Assembly: GCF_000212695.1 (NCBI RefSeq) | Contig: NC_015514.1 | Location: 4,030,001 to 4,094,000 of the forward strand | Source: Cellulomonas fimi ATCC 484 | Lineage (GTDB): Bacteria; Actinomycetota; Actinomycetes; Actinomycetales; Cellulomonadaceae | Length of the DNA stretch: 64,000 nt | Direction of reading: 5' to 3' | In this document: positions 47,305 through 55,416 of the stretch, in pieces | How positions within the stretch are numbered: position 1 is the first letter of the stretch | Layout of the letters: each line of letters starts with the position of its first letter | Translations under genes and position numbers: made by a program | Notes under the pieces: generated by a model | What the model was told of the DNA's origin: nothing | Seen by the model: the letters and a program-made list of their open reading frames with translations, nothing else | The model's database searches: none

Positions 47305-48540
47305 ATGACGACGCGCACGCACGACCTCGTGCTGTTCGGGGCGACCGGCTTCGTCGGCGCGCTGGTCGCCGAGCACGTCGCGCAGCACGCTCCGCCGGGC
47401 CTGCGGGTCGCGCTCGCGGGCCGGTCGCGGTCACGCCTGGCCGAGCTGCGTGACCGGCTGCCCGCCGGCGCGGCCGACTGGCCGCTCGTCGTCGCGGACG
47501 CCGCCGACGAGACCGGGCTCGCCGCCCTGGCCGCCGACGCCCGGGTGGTCGTGTCGACGGTCGGCCCGTACGCGGAGCACGGCCTGCCGCTCGCCGCGGC
47601 CTGCGCCCGTGCGGGCACGCACTACGCGGACCTCACGGGCGAGGTGCCGTTCGTGCGCCGCGTCGCGGACGATCTCGACGACGTCGCACGAGCATCCGGT
47701 GCGCGCCTGGTGCACGCGTGCGGCTACGACTCGGTGCCGTCAGACCTCGCGGTGCTGCTGCTGCACCGTGCGGCCGCGGCCGACGACGCGGGCGACCTGC
47801 GCGACGTCCGCCTGCTGGCCCGCGCACGCGGGGGCGTCAGCGGCGGGACCGTCGCGTCGATGCGTGGCATCGCGGTCGCCGCGGCCGGCTCGCGCGACGT
47901 CCGACGCCTGCTCGCCGACCCGTTCGCGCTGAGCCCCGACCGCACCGCCGAGCCCGCACCGCCGCAGCCCGCCGACGCACCGCCACCCCGCCGCCTGGCA
48001 GACGGCACCTGGACCGCACCGTTCCTCATGGCGTCGTTCAACTCCCGCGTCGTGCGGCGCAGCAACGCCCTGCAGGGCTGGGCCTACGGCCGCGGCCTGC
48101 GGTACGGCGAGGCGATGGGCGTCGGTCGTGGTCCGCGCGCCGCGGTCGCGGCGGTCGCGGTGACGGCCGGGCTGGGCGGCGGCGCCGCGGCCCTCGCGTT
48201 CCCGCCCACGCGCGCCGTGCTCGACCGCTGGCTCCCCGGCCCGGGCGAGGGGCCCGACGCACGCACCCGCGAGCGCGGCTGGTTCCGCATGGACGCGGTG
48301 GCGACCACGACGAGCGGGCGCCGCTACCGCGCACAGGCGTCGGGCCCGGGCGACCCCGGGTACGCGGCGACCGCGGTCATGCTCGGGCAGACGGCCCTCG
48401 CGCTCACGCTCGACGAGGACCGTCTGCCCGACCGCGCGGGCTCGCTCACGCCCGCGGCGGGGATGGGCGACGTGCTGGTCGACCGCCTGCGCGCCGCGGG
48501 GCACACCTACGCGGCGGCCGGGGCCGCGGGTCAGGCGTAG
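47305..48540 (+). CDS. Saccharopine dehydrogenase-like NAD(P)-binding protein (trans-enoyl reductase type)
   Basis: A 411-residue protein with an N-terminal Rossmann domain: LVLFGATGFVGALVAEHVA, VALAGRSRSRL and VVSTVGPYAEHGLPLAAAC. HYADLTGEVPFVRRV and HACGYDSVPSDLAVLLL are hallmarks of the mycobacterial-type trans-acting enoyl reductase/saccharopine dehydrogenase-like family. The substrate is unknown; lipid modification is possible by family analogy. A hydrophobic stretch near residue 280 may touch the membrane. GAGCAT six bases before the ATG is a weak leaderless -10. Confidence 0.9.
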   Translation: MTTRTHDLVLFGATGFVGALVAEHVAQHAPPGLRVALAGRSRSRLAELRDRLPAGAADWPLVVADAADETGLAALAADARVVVSTVGPYAEHGLPLAAACARAGTHYADLTGEVPFVRRVADDLDDVARASGARLVHACGYDSVPSDLAVLLLHRAAAADDAGDLRDVRLLARARGGVSGGTVASMRGIAVAAAGSRDVRRLLADPFALSPDRTAEPAPPQPADAPPPRRLADGTWTAPFLMASFNSRVVRRSNALQGWAYGRGLRYGEAMGVGRGPRAAVAAVAVTAGLGGGAAALAFPPTRAVLDRWLPGPGEGPDARTRERGWFRMDAVATTTSGRRYRAQASGPGDPGYAATAVMLGQTALALTLDEDRLPDRAGSLTPAAGMGDVLVDRLRAAGHTYAAAGAAGQA

Positions 48541-48612
48541 GGCTGGAGGCGGTCCGTCCCGAGCGGTCACCGACGCCCGCAGCCTCGTGCCGCGCGGTGG
48601 CATCATCGACCG

Positions 48613-48963
48613 ATGAGCGAACCGCCGGTCGTGCGCACGACCCTGAGCACCTTCACGCTCGACGGGGCCCCGAGCTTCGCCTCGGTCGAGGTGCGCCGCA
48701 TCACGATCGCGCCCGACGTCCACCCGGGTGCGCACTGGCACAACGGCCCGGTGTTCGGCGTCGTCGAGTCGGGGTCCGTGCACTTCCAGGTCGGGCACGA
48801 CGCCCCGTCCGTCCTGCGTGCCGGCGACACCTTCTACGAGCCGGGCCACGCGACGATCGCCCGGTTCGACGCGACGGAGGAGGGTGTCACCTTCCTCGCG
48901 TGGTTCCCGGTGCCCGCCGGCACTGAGCCGGAGCTGACCCTGGGTGCGCTGCCGGAACGGTAG
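48613..48963 (+). CDS. Cupin domain protein
   Basis: A 116-residue single-domain cupin. Cupin motif 1 spans HPGAHWHNGPVFGVVESGSV (metal-binding His pair and a Glu), and motif 2 is LRAGDTFYEPGHATIARF. No enzyme type can be assigned; such small cupins act as sensors or isomerases. CATCAT lies six bases before the ATG as a possible weak -10, and no ribosome binding site is seen. Confidence 0.88.
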   Translation: MSEPPVVRTTLSTFTLDGAPSFASVEVRRITIAPDVHPGAHWHNGPVFGVVESGSVHFQVGHDAPSVLRAGDTFYEPGHATIARFDATEEGVTFLAWFPVPAGTEPELTLGALPER

Positions 48964-48997
48964 CTCCCGGGCGTGCGGGCGCCCGGCGCGGCCCCCG

Positions 48998-49846
48998 TCA
49001 CCGGCGCAGGCTGCGGGCCGTGCGCTCGAGTTCGTAGGAGGCGGCGATGGCGGCATCCACGCGCTCGGGTCCCCACGACACCGCCGGGTCGGGCTCGAGG
49101 AACGCGAGGATCGTCGCGACGACCGAGTACGACTCGGTGGTCCACGACGACGCGACGGCCGAGCCGAAGGCCCTCATGGTGGTCGGCGCGCGGGGCGGGA
49201 GGATCGCGGCGCGGCCGACGAGGCCGGCCATGAGCGCGCCGGTGGTCTCGGCCATGAGCGTGAAACCGTCGTCCCCGAGCCACGGGACGAGCCGGTAGCC
49301 GAGCATGCGTGGCAGCGCCCCGTAGACGGCCGCGCGCCGCTCGGTGAACGCGCGCTCGGCGGCGGCGAGCTCCGCGGCGACGGCGTCGCGCAGGTCGCCC
49401 GCGGGCAGGCTCGCGCACGTGGCGCGCAGCGCGAGGTGGTCGCGCCAGACCGGTGACGTCGCGAGGCGGCGGAAGTCGGAGTCGGTGGAGATGCGCAGGC
49501 CCTCGACGACGACGGTCCGCCACCCCTCGGGGGTCGCGAGCCGGTCGCGGTGCTCGGTGACGAGCCCGCGGATCGCGGCGATGTCCTCGTCGCTCTCGGG
49601 CTCGAGGCGTGCGGCCTGGACGATGCGCAGGAGCACCTGGCGCAGGAAGTCGGTCTTGCTCGGCCAGCGGCGGTAGGCGGTCGCGCGGGAGACGCCGGAC
49701 GCGGCGATGGCCTCCTCGAGGCTGATCCGGTCGAGCCCGACGGTGAGGCCGCGCTCGCGGGCGAGGCCGACGGCGGCGGCGACCACGCGTTCCGCGGCGT
49801 CGGTCGGGGGGCGTTGACGCTCGTCGGGCACGGTCCTAGTCTGCAT
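48998..49846 (-). CDS. TetR/AcrR-family repressor
   Basis: A 282-residue regulator, long for the family. The N-terminal helix-turn-helix covers about 17-65 and reads ISLEEAIAASGVSRATAYRRWPSKTDF. The C-terminal ligand domain is about 200 residues with no assigned ligand. The ATG at 49846 lies at the edge of a perfect 17-bp palindrome shared with the divergent membrane-protein/flavodoxin pair, which strongly suggests autoregulation and control of that pair. Confidence 0.92.
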   Translation of the reverse strand: MQTRTVPDERQRPPTDAAERVVAAAVGLARERGLTVGLDRISLEEAIAASGVSRATAYRRWPSKTDFLRQVLLRIVQAARLEPESDEDIAAIRGLVTEHRDRLATPEGWRTVVVEGLRISTDSDFRRLATSPVWRDHLALRATCASLPAGDLRDAVAAELAAAERAFTERRAAVYGALPRMLGYRLVPWLGDDGFTLMAETTGALMAGLVGRAAILPPRAPTTMRAFGSAVASSWTTESYSVVATILAFLEPDPAVSWGPERVDAAIAASYELERTARSLRR

Positions 49847-49862
49847 GAGACATCATGTCTCA
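49846..49862. promoter_or_regulatory. Perfect 17-bp palindrome, TetR operator candidate
   Basis: TGAGACATCATGTCTCA is perfectly symmetrical around its central C. It touches the TetR start codon on one side and lies 18 bp before the ATG of the divergent gene, the usual place for a TetR operator. Confidence 0.75.
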
Positions 49863-49880
49863 ACCACTTGCGAGGGTGCC

Positions 49881-50342
49881 ATGCCCGCCCACGTCGTCCT
49901 CGGCTCCGCGACGCTGCTCGTCGCCGCGGTCGCCGCCCTCGTCGCGCTCGTCCACGCCCTCGTCCCCGCGAGCCGCCGCGCGCTGCGCTGGCCCACGCTC
50001 GCTCTGGTCGTCGTCGCGCTCGCCGGTGCGCTCGCCACCTCCGAGGCCGGCGCGACGCTCCTCGACGCGGTGCAGGCCACCGGCTCGGCCGAGGAGGTCG
50101 CCGCCGCGCAGACCCACGCCAAGGGAAGCGACACGCTCGCGACCGCGCTGTTCCTGCTCGTCGTCGCCGTGCTCTCCACGACCTGGGGAGCGCTGCGCCC
50201 GGGCCGCACCGCCTGGACCGTCGGCGCACGCGTCGGCGCGTCCGCCGTCGCCCTCACCGCCGTCGGCACCCTCGCCGGCGTCGTCCTCGTCCTCGGGCAG
50301 GCCCTCGCGGCCGTCGCCGCCGGCCACCCCACCTGGAGCTGA
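49881..50342 (+). CDS. Small four-helix membrane protein
   Basis: A 153-residue integral membrane protein with about four helices: VVLGSATLLVAAVAALVALVHAL, WPTLALVVVALAGALAT, TALFLLVVAVLSTTWGAL and GVVLVLGQALAAVAAG. No family is recognised. GAGGG precedes the ATG at 49881. It is followed five bases later by a flavodoxin gene and controlled by the adjacent TetR palindrome, so the pair may form a redox or detoxification unit (inference). Confidence 0.75.
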   Translation: MPAHVVLGSATLLVAAVAALVALVHALVPASRRALRWPTLALVVVALAGALATSEAGATLLDAVQATGSAEEVAAAQTHAKGSDTLATALFLLVVAVLSTTWGALRPGRTAWTVGARVGASAVALTAVGTLAGVVLVLGQALAAVAAGHPTWS

Positions 50343-50347
50343 TCACC

Positions 50348-50827
50348 GTGCCCACCGTCGTCGTCGTCGCCGAGTCCTGCTTCGGCAACACCCAGCAGGT
50401 CGCCCGCGCCATCGCCGAGCGGATCGCCGGCGCCGGCGCGACCGTCGACGTCGTCGCGGCCGCCGACGCCCCGGCCCGCCTGCGCGCCGACCTCGTGCTC
50501 GTCGGCGTGCCGACCCACAACATGGGGCTGCCGTCCGCCGCGTCGCGCGCCCAGGCCGCCGGCCGCGGCGCGGGGCCCGCCCAGCCCGGCGTGCGGGAGT
50601 GGGCCGAGCGCGTCGAGGCCGTCGACGGGCGCGTCGTCACGTTCGCGACGCGCACCAAGGGACCGTTCTCCGGGTCCGGCAGCAAGGCCGCCGCCGCGCA
50701 CCTGCGCCGGAACGGCGTCGCCGCCGAGCGCGGCCAGGACTTCGTCGTCACCGGCGTCGGCGGTCCGCTCGCGCCGGGTGAGCTCGACCGCGCCGGCGAC
50801 TGGGGGGCCTCGCTCGTCGGCGCCTGA
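50348..50827 (+). CDS. Flavodoxin-family protein
   Basis: A 159-residue FMN-binding flavodoxin-like protein. The phosphate-binding loop is VVAESCFGNTQQVARAIAE, where the family usually has T/S-x-T-G-x-T, so the Cys-Phe-Gly-Asn-Thr variant is typical of the short flavodoxin/WrbA-like group. VLVGVPTHNMGLPSAASRAQA and FATRTKGPFSGSGSKAAA form the isoalloxazine-side loops. The GTG at 50348 follows the membrane-protein gene by five bases. It probably transfers electrons with, or is induced by the same signal as, its neighbour. Confidence 0.88.
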   Translation: MPTVVVVAESCFGNTQQVARAIAERIAGAGATVDVVAAADAPARLRADLVLVGVPTHNMGLPSAASRAQAAGRGAGPAQPGVREWAERVEAVDGRVVTFATRTKGPFSGSGSKAAAAHLRRNGVAAERGQDFVVTGVGGPLAPGELDRAGDWGASLVGA

Positions 50828-50829
50828 CG

Positions 50830-51018
50830 TCAGCCGCCGTAGAAGCTCTTCAGCAGCTCGTAGGCGACGATCGCCGGCCACACGATCGCCTTGGGGATCG
50901 CCAGGACGAAGTCCCAGAACCCCTCACCGGCCGAGAAGTAGTAGACCGCCGCGCCGATGAGGCCGAGGCCGTACACGGCCCCACCCCCGGCGCCGCCCGC
51001 GTCCGAGCCCTTCGCCAT
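50830..51018 (-). CDS. Small conserved membrane protein
   Basis: A 62-residue protein. A Gly-rich start (KGSDAGGAGGGAVYGLGLIG) leads into a helix GAAVYYFSAG, then FWDFVLAIPKAIVWPAIVAYELL, and a FYGG end. Similar two-helix mini-proteins with a GFWDF...K...WPA.L.Y pattern occur widely in bacteria. Function unknown. It ends two bases after the convergent flavodoxin stop. Confidence 0.78.
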   Translation of the reverse strand: MAKGSDAGGAGGGAVYGLGLIGAAVYYFSAGEGFWDFVLAIPKAIVWPAIVAYELLKSFYGG

Positions 51019-51084
51019 GTCGCACCCCTGTTCTCCGGCTGCTCGACGCCACGGTCCACCTGCGGCGACGCACCGGTCAAGGGG

Positions 51085-51864
51085 TCAGACGACGAGGGAC
51101 TGCCCGCCGTCGACGAAGATCTCCGTCCCGGTGACGTGGCTCGCGTCGTCGGACACGAGGAACGCGATCGCGTCGGCCACCTGCGACGCCCGCCCCGGCT
51201 CCGCACCGGTCAGCGGGATCTGCCCGTCCGGGTACTCGACCCGCACGCCCAGGCCCTCGGTGTGCCGCTGCTCGGTGTTGTCGTCGATCTCCGTCTCGAT
51301 CGCCCCCGGGCAGACCACGTTGACCCGGACGCCGCGCGGCGCGAGCTCGACCGCGACCATGCGCGCGAACGCGACCTGCCCCGCCTTGCTCGTCGCGTAC
51401 GCCGACGCCCCCGAGTTGCTGAACGTGCGCGTGCCGTTGATCGACGACACCACGACGACCGCCCCGCCCTGCCGCACGAGCAACGGAACGGCGTACCGGA
51501 CCGTGAGGAACGTCCCCGTGAGGTTCGTGCCGATCGTCGACGCCCACTCGGCGGGCTCGATCTCGTCGATCGGCGCCCACACGCCGTTGACGCCCGCGTT
51601 CGCCACGACGACGTCCAGCCGGCCCAGCTCCTCCTCGACCTGCCACAGCACGTCCCGCACCGCGTCCGCGTCGCCGACGTCCGCCGCGAGGGGCAGGGCC
51701 GTGCCGCCGTCCCGGCGGATCTCCGCCGCCACGTCGTCCGCGCTGTCCTGGCTGTGCCCGAGCGGCACGACCGTCGCGCCCTCGTGGGCGAGCCGCACCG
51801 CCGCGGCACGCCCGATGCCCGACCCGGCGCCCGTCACGAGCGCGACCTTCCCCGTCAGCGTCAT
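51085..51864 (-). CDS. Short-chain dehydrogenase/reductase
   Basis: A 259-residue classical SDR. The cofactor loop is TGAGSGIG (11-18), with NAG at about 89-91. The catalytic triad is Ser140/141, Tyr156 and Lys160 in YATSK. The C-terminal VTGTEIFVDGGQSL is standard. The residue pattern after the second beta strand (LGHSQD) does not clearly decide NAD versus NADP. The ATG at 51864 is used because GGGAG is five bases upstream; an ATG four codons earlier is possible. The substrate is unknown, possibly a sugar or polyol given the adjacent GH43. Confidence 0.92.
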   Translation of the reverse strand: MTLTGKVALVTGAGSGIGRAAAVRLAHEGATVVPLGHSQDSADDVAAEIRRDGGTALPLAADVGDADAVRDVLWQVEEELGRLDVVVANAGVNGVWAPIDEIEPAEWASTIGTNLTGTFLTVRYAVPLLVRQGGAVVVVSSINGTRTFSNSGASAYATSKAGQVAFARMVAVELAPRGVRVNVVCPGAIETEIDDNTEQRHTEGLGVRVEYPDGQIPLTGAEPGRASQVADAIAFLVSDDASHVTGTEIFVDGGQSLVV

Positions 51865-51996
51865 CGCCGCTCCCATGCCCGTCGCCCGGCGCCCCGGCGC
51901 GACCGCCTCCGGATCGCGCGCCGTCCGGTCCGCCCGACGCTAACCGCACGCCCGCTCCCCCGCCCGGCGAGCCGGGCGCTGTGGCAGGCTCGCCGG

Positions 51997-53481
51997 GTGT
52001 CGACGACGACCCCGCCCGTGACCCTGACGCTCCCCACCCGCCCGGTCCTCGCAGGCTTCCACCCCGACCCGACCGTGTGCCGCGTCGGCGACACCTACTA
52101 CCTGGCGTGCTCGAGCTTCGAGTACGCGCCCGGCGTGCCCCTGTTCCGGTCCCGCGACCTCGTGACGTGGGAGCTCGTCGGCCACGCGCTCGACCGCCCG
52201 TCGCAGCTGCGCCTCGACGGCGTCGCCCCGTCGGGGGGCGTCTACGCGCCGACCCTGCGGCACCACGACGGGCGGTTCTGGCTCGTCACCACGAACGTGT
52301 CCGACGGTCCCGGGCACCTGGTCGTCACCGCGACCGACCCCGCGGGCCCCTGGTCCGAGCCCGTGCACGTGCGCGCCGCGACGGGGATCGACCCGGACCT
52401 CGCGTGGGACGAGGACGGCACCTGCTACCTCACGTGGTCCGACGGCGGCATCGTCCAGGCCGTGCTCGACCCGACCACGGGCGAGCTGCTCGGCGAGCCG
52501 CAGAAGGTGTGGGGCGGGGCGGGCGGCAAGGACGTCGAGTCCCCACACCTCTACCGCGTCGACGGCACCTGGTACCTGCTCGTCGCCGAGGGCGGCACCG
52601 CCGCCGGGCACGCCGCCGCGGTCGCCCGCGGCCCGTCGCCGTCCGGCCCGTTCGAGAGCAACCCCGCGAACCCCGTGCTGACCGCGCGCGGTACCGCGTC
52701 CGTCGTGCAGAACACCGGCCACGCCGACCTCGTGCAGCGCCCCGACGGCACCTGGGCCGCGGTGTTCCTCGGCGTCCGCACCGCCGGGTACTTCCCGTCC
52801 TGGCACGTGCTGGGCCGCGAGACGTTCGCGACCGAGATCCGCTGGGTCGACGGGTGGCCGCAGGTGGGCGCGCCCGTCGAGCCGTCCGGCCCGGACACGG
52901 GGGCGACGCAGACGCTCGGCACCGACGCGCTCCCGGGTGACTGGGTGGGCGCCGGCGTGTTCCCCGCCGACGTGCTGCGCCGGTCCGACGACGCGTGGGT
53001 CCTCGCCGCGCGGCCCGACGAGCGCACCTTCGTCGGCCGCCGCCAGCAGCACCGGTCGTTCGTCGCGACCGCGGTGCTCACGGCCGACGACCCGGGCGCC
53101 GTCGGCGGGCTCGAGCTGCGGATCGACCCCACGCACGCCGTCACCGCCGAGGTCACGGGCGGGCACGTGCGAGCCGTCGCGCGCGTCGGCCCGCTCGTCC
53201 AGGTGCTCGGCGAGGCCGACCTTCCGACCGGCGCCGCCGTGGTCGTCGAGGCCCGGCCGTCGGCCGCCGCCTGGTACAGCCACGAGCGCGGGCCCGACGA
53301 GGTCGTCGTCGCCGTCGACGGCGCGCACGGGCGGGTCGAGCTCGGCAGCCTCGACGGCCGGTACCTGTCCACGGAGGTCGCGGGGGGCTTCACGGGCCGC
53401 CTGGTCGGGCTCGTGGCGTCGGCGGGAGAGGTCGCCGTCCACGCGTTCACCTACACGGGAGCGGCGGGACGCGCGTCCTAG
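51997..53481 (+). CDS. GH43 beta-xylosidase/alpha-L-arabinofuranosidase
   Basis: A 494-residue intracellular GH43 enzyme of the XynB-type architecture. The five-bladed propeller covers about 15-310, with Asp24 (FHPDPTVCRV), Asp132 (GIDPDLAWDEDG) and Glu181 (VESPHLYRVDG) as base, modulator and acid. The C-terminal beta-sandwich (about 325-490) is the usual GH43_C2-type domain that closes the active site. It probably trims xylo- or arabino-oligosaccharides. The GTG at 51997 is six bases after CAGGCT, a weak leaderless -10. It stands alone, apart from the galactan locus. Confidence 0.92.
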   Translation: MSTTTPPVTLTLPTRPVLAGFHPDPTVCRVGDTYYLACSSFEYAPGVPLFRSRDLVTWELVGHALDRPSQLRLDGVAPSGGVYAPTLRHHDGRFWLVTTNVSDGPGHLVVTATDPAGPWSEPVHVRAATGIDPDLAWDEDGTCYLTWSDGGIVQAVLDPTTGELLGEPQKVWGGAGGKDVESPHLYRVDGTWYLLVAEGGTAAGHAAAVARGPSPSGPFESNPANPVLTARGTASVVQNTGHADLVQRPDGTWAAVFLGVRTAGYFPSWHVLGRETFATEIRWVDGWPQVGAPVEPSGPDTGATQTLGTDALPGDWVGAGVFPADVLRRSDDAWVLAARPDERTFVGRRQQHRSFVATAVLTADDPGAVGGLELRIDPTHAVTAEVTGGHVRAVARVGPLVQVLGEADLPTGAAVVVEARPSAAAWYSHERGPDEVVVAVDGAHGRVELGSLDGRYLSTEVAGGFTGRLVGLVASAGEVAVHAFTYTGAAGRAS

Positions 53482-53544
53482 CCGGGCTGCCGCAGCCCCG
53501 CACCGGCCTGCGGCGGCCGCGGCGTCCGCCGTCACACTGGCGTC

Positions 53545-53877
53545 ATGACGCTCCTGCGCTCCCTGCTGCTGTTCGCCGCCGCTGCCGTGGCCGAGATCGG
53601 CGGGGCGTGGCTCGTCTGGCAGGGGGTGCGCGAGCACCGCGGCGTGCTGTGGATCGGTGCGGGGGTCGTGGCGCTCGGGCTGTACGGGTTCGTCGCGACG
53701 CTCCAGCCCGACGCGCACTTCGGGCGCATCCTCGCCGCGTACGGCGGCATCTTCGTGGCCGGGTCGCTCGCGTGGGGCGTCGTGGTCGACGGGTTCCGGC
53801 CGGACCGGTGGGACCTCGTCGGCGCCGCGGTCTGCCTCGTGGGCGTCGCCGTGATCATGTACGCGCCGCGGACCTGA
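53545..53877 (+). CDS. YnfA/UPF0060 family membrane protein
   Basis: A 110-residue, four-helix small-multidrug-resistance-like protein. The N-terminus [41 protein letters not shown] and [14 protein letters not shown] are the conserved YnfA blocks. Some relatives export drugs or cations, but most are uncharacterised. CACACT six bases before the ATG may be a weak leaderless -10. It lies next to the arsenic cluster but converges on it, so a functional link is uncertain. Confidence 0.93.
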   Translation: MTLLRSLLLFAAAAVAEIGGAWLVWQGVREHRGVLWIGAGVVALGLYGFVATLQPDAHFGRILAAYGGIFVAGSLAWGVVVDGFRPDRWDLVGAAVCLVGVAVIMYAPRT

Positions 53878-53898
53878 CCCGGCGGGCAGCAGGTGGGG

Positions 53899-54567
53899 TC
53901 AGGCGACGAGCCGCGGGGCGAGCAGCGCGACGCGCCGGTCGAGTGCGACGACCGCGCGGTCGAACGCGTCGTCCGTGCCTGCCCGGACCGGGTCCGGGAT
54001 CGACCAGTGCACGTCGGCGTCGACGTCGACCTCCTCGTGCGCCCGGTCGCACACGGTGACGACGAGGTCGCCGTCCTGCCGCACGTCGTCGAGCAGGCGG
54101 GGTCGCGCGTCGCCGAGCGTCAGGTCGTGCCGCGCCGCGGCGGCGACGGCACCGGGGTGGACGGCCGGTGCGGGGTGGGTGCCGGCGGAGGCGGCCGGGA
54201 CGTCGCTCGCGCTGCGCCAGAGGGCGACCGCGAGGTGCGAGCGCGCGGAGTTCGCGGTGCAGACGAACAGCACGCGTGCGGGGCGCGGCAGGGCGCCCGG
54301 GCCGGTGCCGAGGTCGACCGGGAGGAGGCGCAGGTAGGTGCGGCGGCCGTCCCCCTCCGAGCGGGTGCGTTCGACGAGCCCGTGCTCGACGAGGACGTTG
54401 ACGTGGTGCGCGAGCAGGTTGGACGGCACCGCGAGCGTGCGGGCGAGCTCCGAGGGCGAGGCGTCGCCGCGGGACAGCAGCTCGACGACGGCGAGGCGGC
54501 CGGGGTCGGACAGCGCGGCGTGCAGCGCGGCACGGCGCGCCACCTCGTCCATCCACTCGGTGTTCAT
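53899..54567 (-). CDS. ArsR-type HTH fused to low-molecular-weight phosphatase/arsenate reductase domain
   Basis: A 222-residue fusion. Residues 1-85 are a winged helix of the ArsR type (LSRGDASPSELARTLAVPSNLLAHHVNVLVEHGLV in two helices). Residues 97-222 are a low-Mr phosphatase/ArsC-type domain with the P-loop CTANSARS (Cys103-Arg109) and a late Asp in SIPDPV. It may couple arsenate or redox state to DNA binding, or carry reductase activity. It is divergent from arsC, and a GTCAATGTTGAC palindrome lies between them. Fusions of this kind are known in Actinobacteria, but the mechanism is not established to my knowledge. Confidence 0.88.
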   Translation of the reverse strand: MNTEWMDEVARRAALHAALSDPGRLAVVELLSRGDASPSELARTLAVPSNLLAHHVNVLVEHGLVERTRSEGDGRRTYLRLLPVDLGTGPGALPRPARVLFVCTANSARSHLAVALWRSASDVPAASAGTHPAPAVHPGAVAAAARHDLTLGDARPRLLDDVRQDGDLVVTVCDRAHEEVDVDADVHWSIPDPVRAGTDDAFDRAVVALDRRVALLAPRLVA

Positions 54568-54570
54568 TGA

Positions 54571-54582
54571 GTCAATGTTGAC
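54571..54582. promoter_or_regulatory. ArsR-type palindrome between the fusion regulator and arsC
   Basis: GTCAATGTTGAC has perfect 5-bp arms (GTCAA/TTGAC). The wider TTGAGTCAATGTTGACTGA extends the symmetry with one mismatch. It starts four bases before the regulator start codon, so binding should repress the regulator and affect arsC. Confidence 0.6.
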
Positions 54583-54692
54583 TGAGCAACTGGCGGATGG
54601 TCAAGATGGCCCCACGACCGACGCGGTGCCCGTCACCGCGCGCCACCCGACCGACCGCCGCGCCCGCCCCGCGCGGGACCCGAGGAGCCACG

Positions 54693-55118
54693 ATGACCAG
54701 CACGACCGACAAGCCCAGCGTCCTGTTCGTCTGCGTGCACAACGCGGGCCGGTCGCAGATGGCCGCGGGATTCCTCACCGCGCTGTCCGGCGGGGCCGTC
54801 GAGGTCCGCTCCGCGGGCTCCGCGCCTGCCGACCGGGTCAACCCCGTCGCGGTCGAGGCCATGGCCGAGGTCGGGGTCGACATCACCGCCGAGCAGCCGA
54901 AGGTCCTGACCACCGAGGCCGTCCAGGCCTCCGACGTCGTCGTGACGATGGGCTGCGGCGACGCCTGCCCGTTCTTCCCCGGCAAGCGCTACGAGGACTG
55001 GGTGCTCGAGGACCCGGCCGGGCAGGGCATCGATGCCGTCCGCCCGATCCGCGACGAGATCCGCACCCGCGTGCTCGGGCTGCTCGACGAGCTCGGCGTC
55101 CCTGCCGCCGCGCTCTGA
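54693..55118 (+). CDS. arsC: Arsenate reductase (low-molecular-weight phosphatase type)
   Basis: Reduces arsenate to arsenite, in Actinobacteria usually with mycothiol/mycoredoxin or thioredoxin. It is 141 residues. The P-loop is CVHNAGR (Cys14-Arg20), with NAGRSQMAAGF typical of ArsC. Cys88 and Cys92 in MGCGDACPFFPGKRYEDW fit the thioredoxin-coupled three-cysteine mechanism. The ATG at 54693 has GAGGAG upstream; an earlier in-frame start would add a Pro/Arg-rich leader without support. It is followed by a strong hairpin. Confidence 0.95.
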   Translation: MTSTTDKPSVLFVCVHNAGRSQMAAGFLTALSGGAVEVRSAGSAPADRVNPVAVEAMAEVGVDITAEQPKVLTTEAVQASDVVVTMGCGDACPFFPGKRYEDWVLEDPAGQGIDAVRPIRDEIRTRVLGLLDELGVPAAAL

Positions 55119-55126
55119 CCGCGCGG

Positions 55127-55164
55127 CGACGGGGCCCGGCACCCCTCCGCGCCGGGCCCCGTCG
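55127..55164. terminator. Strong bidirectional hairpin between arsC and the arsM operon
   Basis: CGACGGGGCCCGGC (55127-55140) pairs perfectly over 14 bp with GCCGGGCCCCGTCG (55151-55164), loop of 10. It starts nine bases after the arsC stop and ends five bases before the next, convergent stop. Confidence 0.8.
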
Positions 55165-55168
55165 TGCG

Positions 55169-55411
55169 TCACACCGCGGGGCAGCAGGCGGCCGCGGGAC
55201 CGAAGCCGGCGGGACGCGCCGTCGCCGCGCGGACCCGGCCCGGCACACCTGCCGCCGCGGCGGCGACGCGGTGCCAGGCGGCGGCGACCGGGCGTCGCGT
55301 GCTCCCGGTGACGGCGCCGGACCGTTCGCGGTGCGCGAGGGCCCACGCGAGCCGGGCCTCCAGCTCCCGCTCGCGCTGGCGGTGCAGCTCCAGGTACGTC
55401 TCGGGGTACAT
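55169..55411 (-). CDS. Small protein with C-terminal CC motif, coupled to arsM
   Basis: An 80-residue protein. The N-terminus MYPETYLELHRQRERELEARLAW is a charged helix. An Ala/Val/Arg-rich middle follows, and the end is AAACCPAV. GGAGG precedes the ATG at 55411, which lies five bases after the arsM stop, so it should be co-translated. No family is known to me. The vicinal cysteines echo the CC pairs in the neighbouring ArsR and ArsM and might bind As(III) (speculative). It could also be an unrelated short gene. Confidence 0.65.
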   Translation of the reverse strand: MYPETYLELHRQRERELEARLAWALAHRERSGAVTGSTRRPVAAAWHRVAAAAAGVPGRVRAATARPAGFGPAAACCPAV

Positions 55412-55416
55412 GACGG

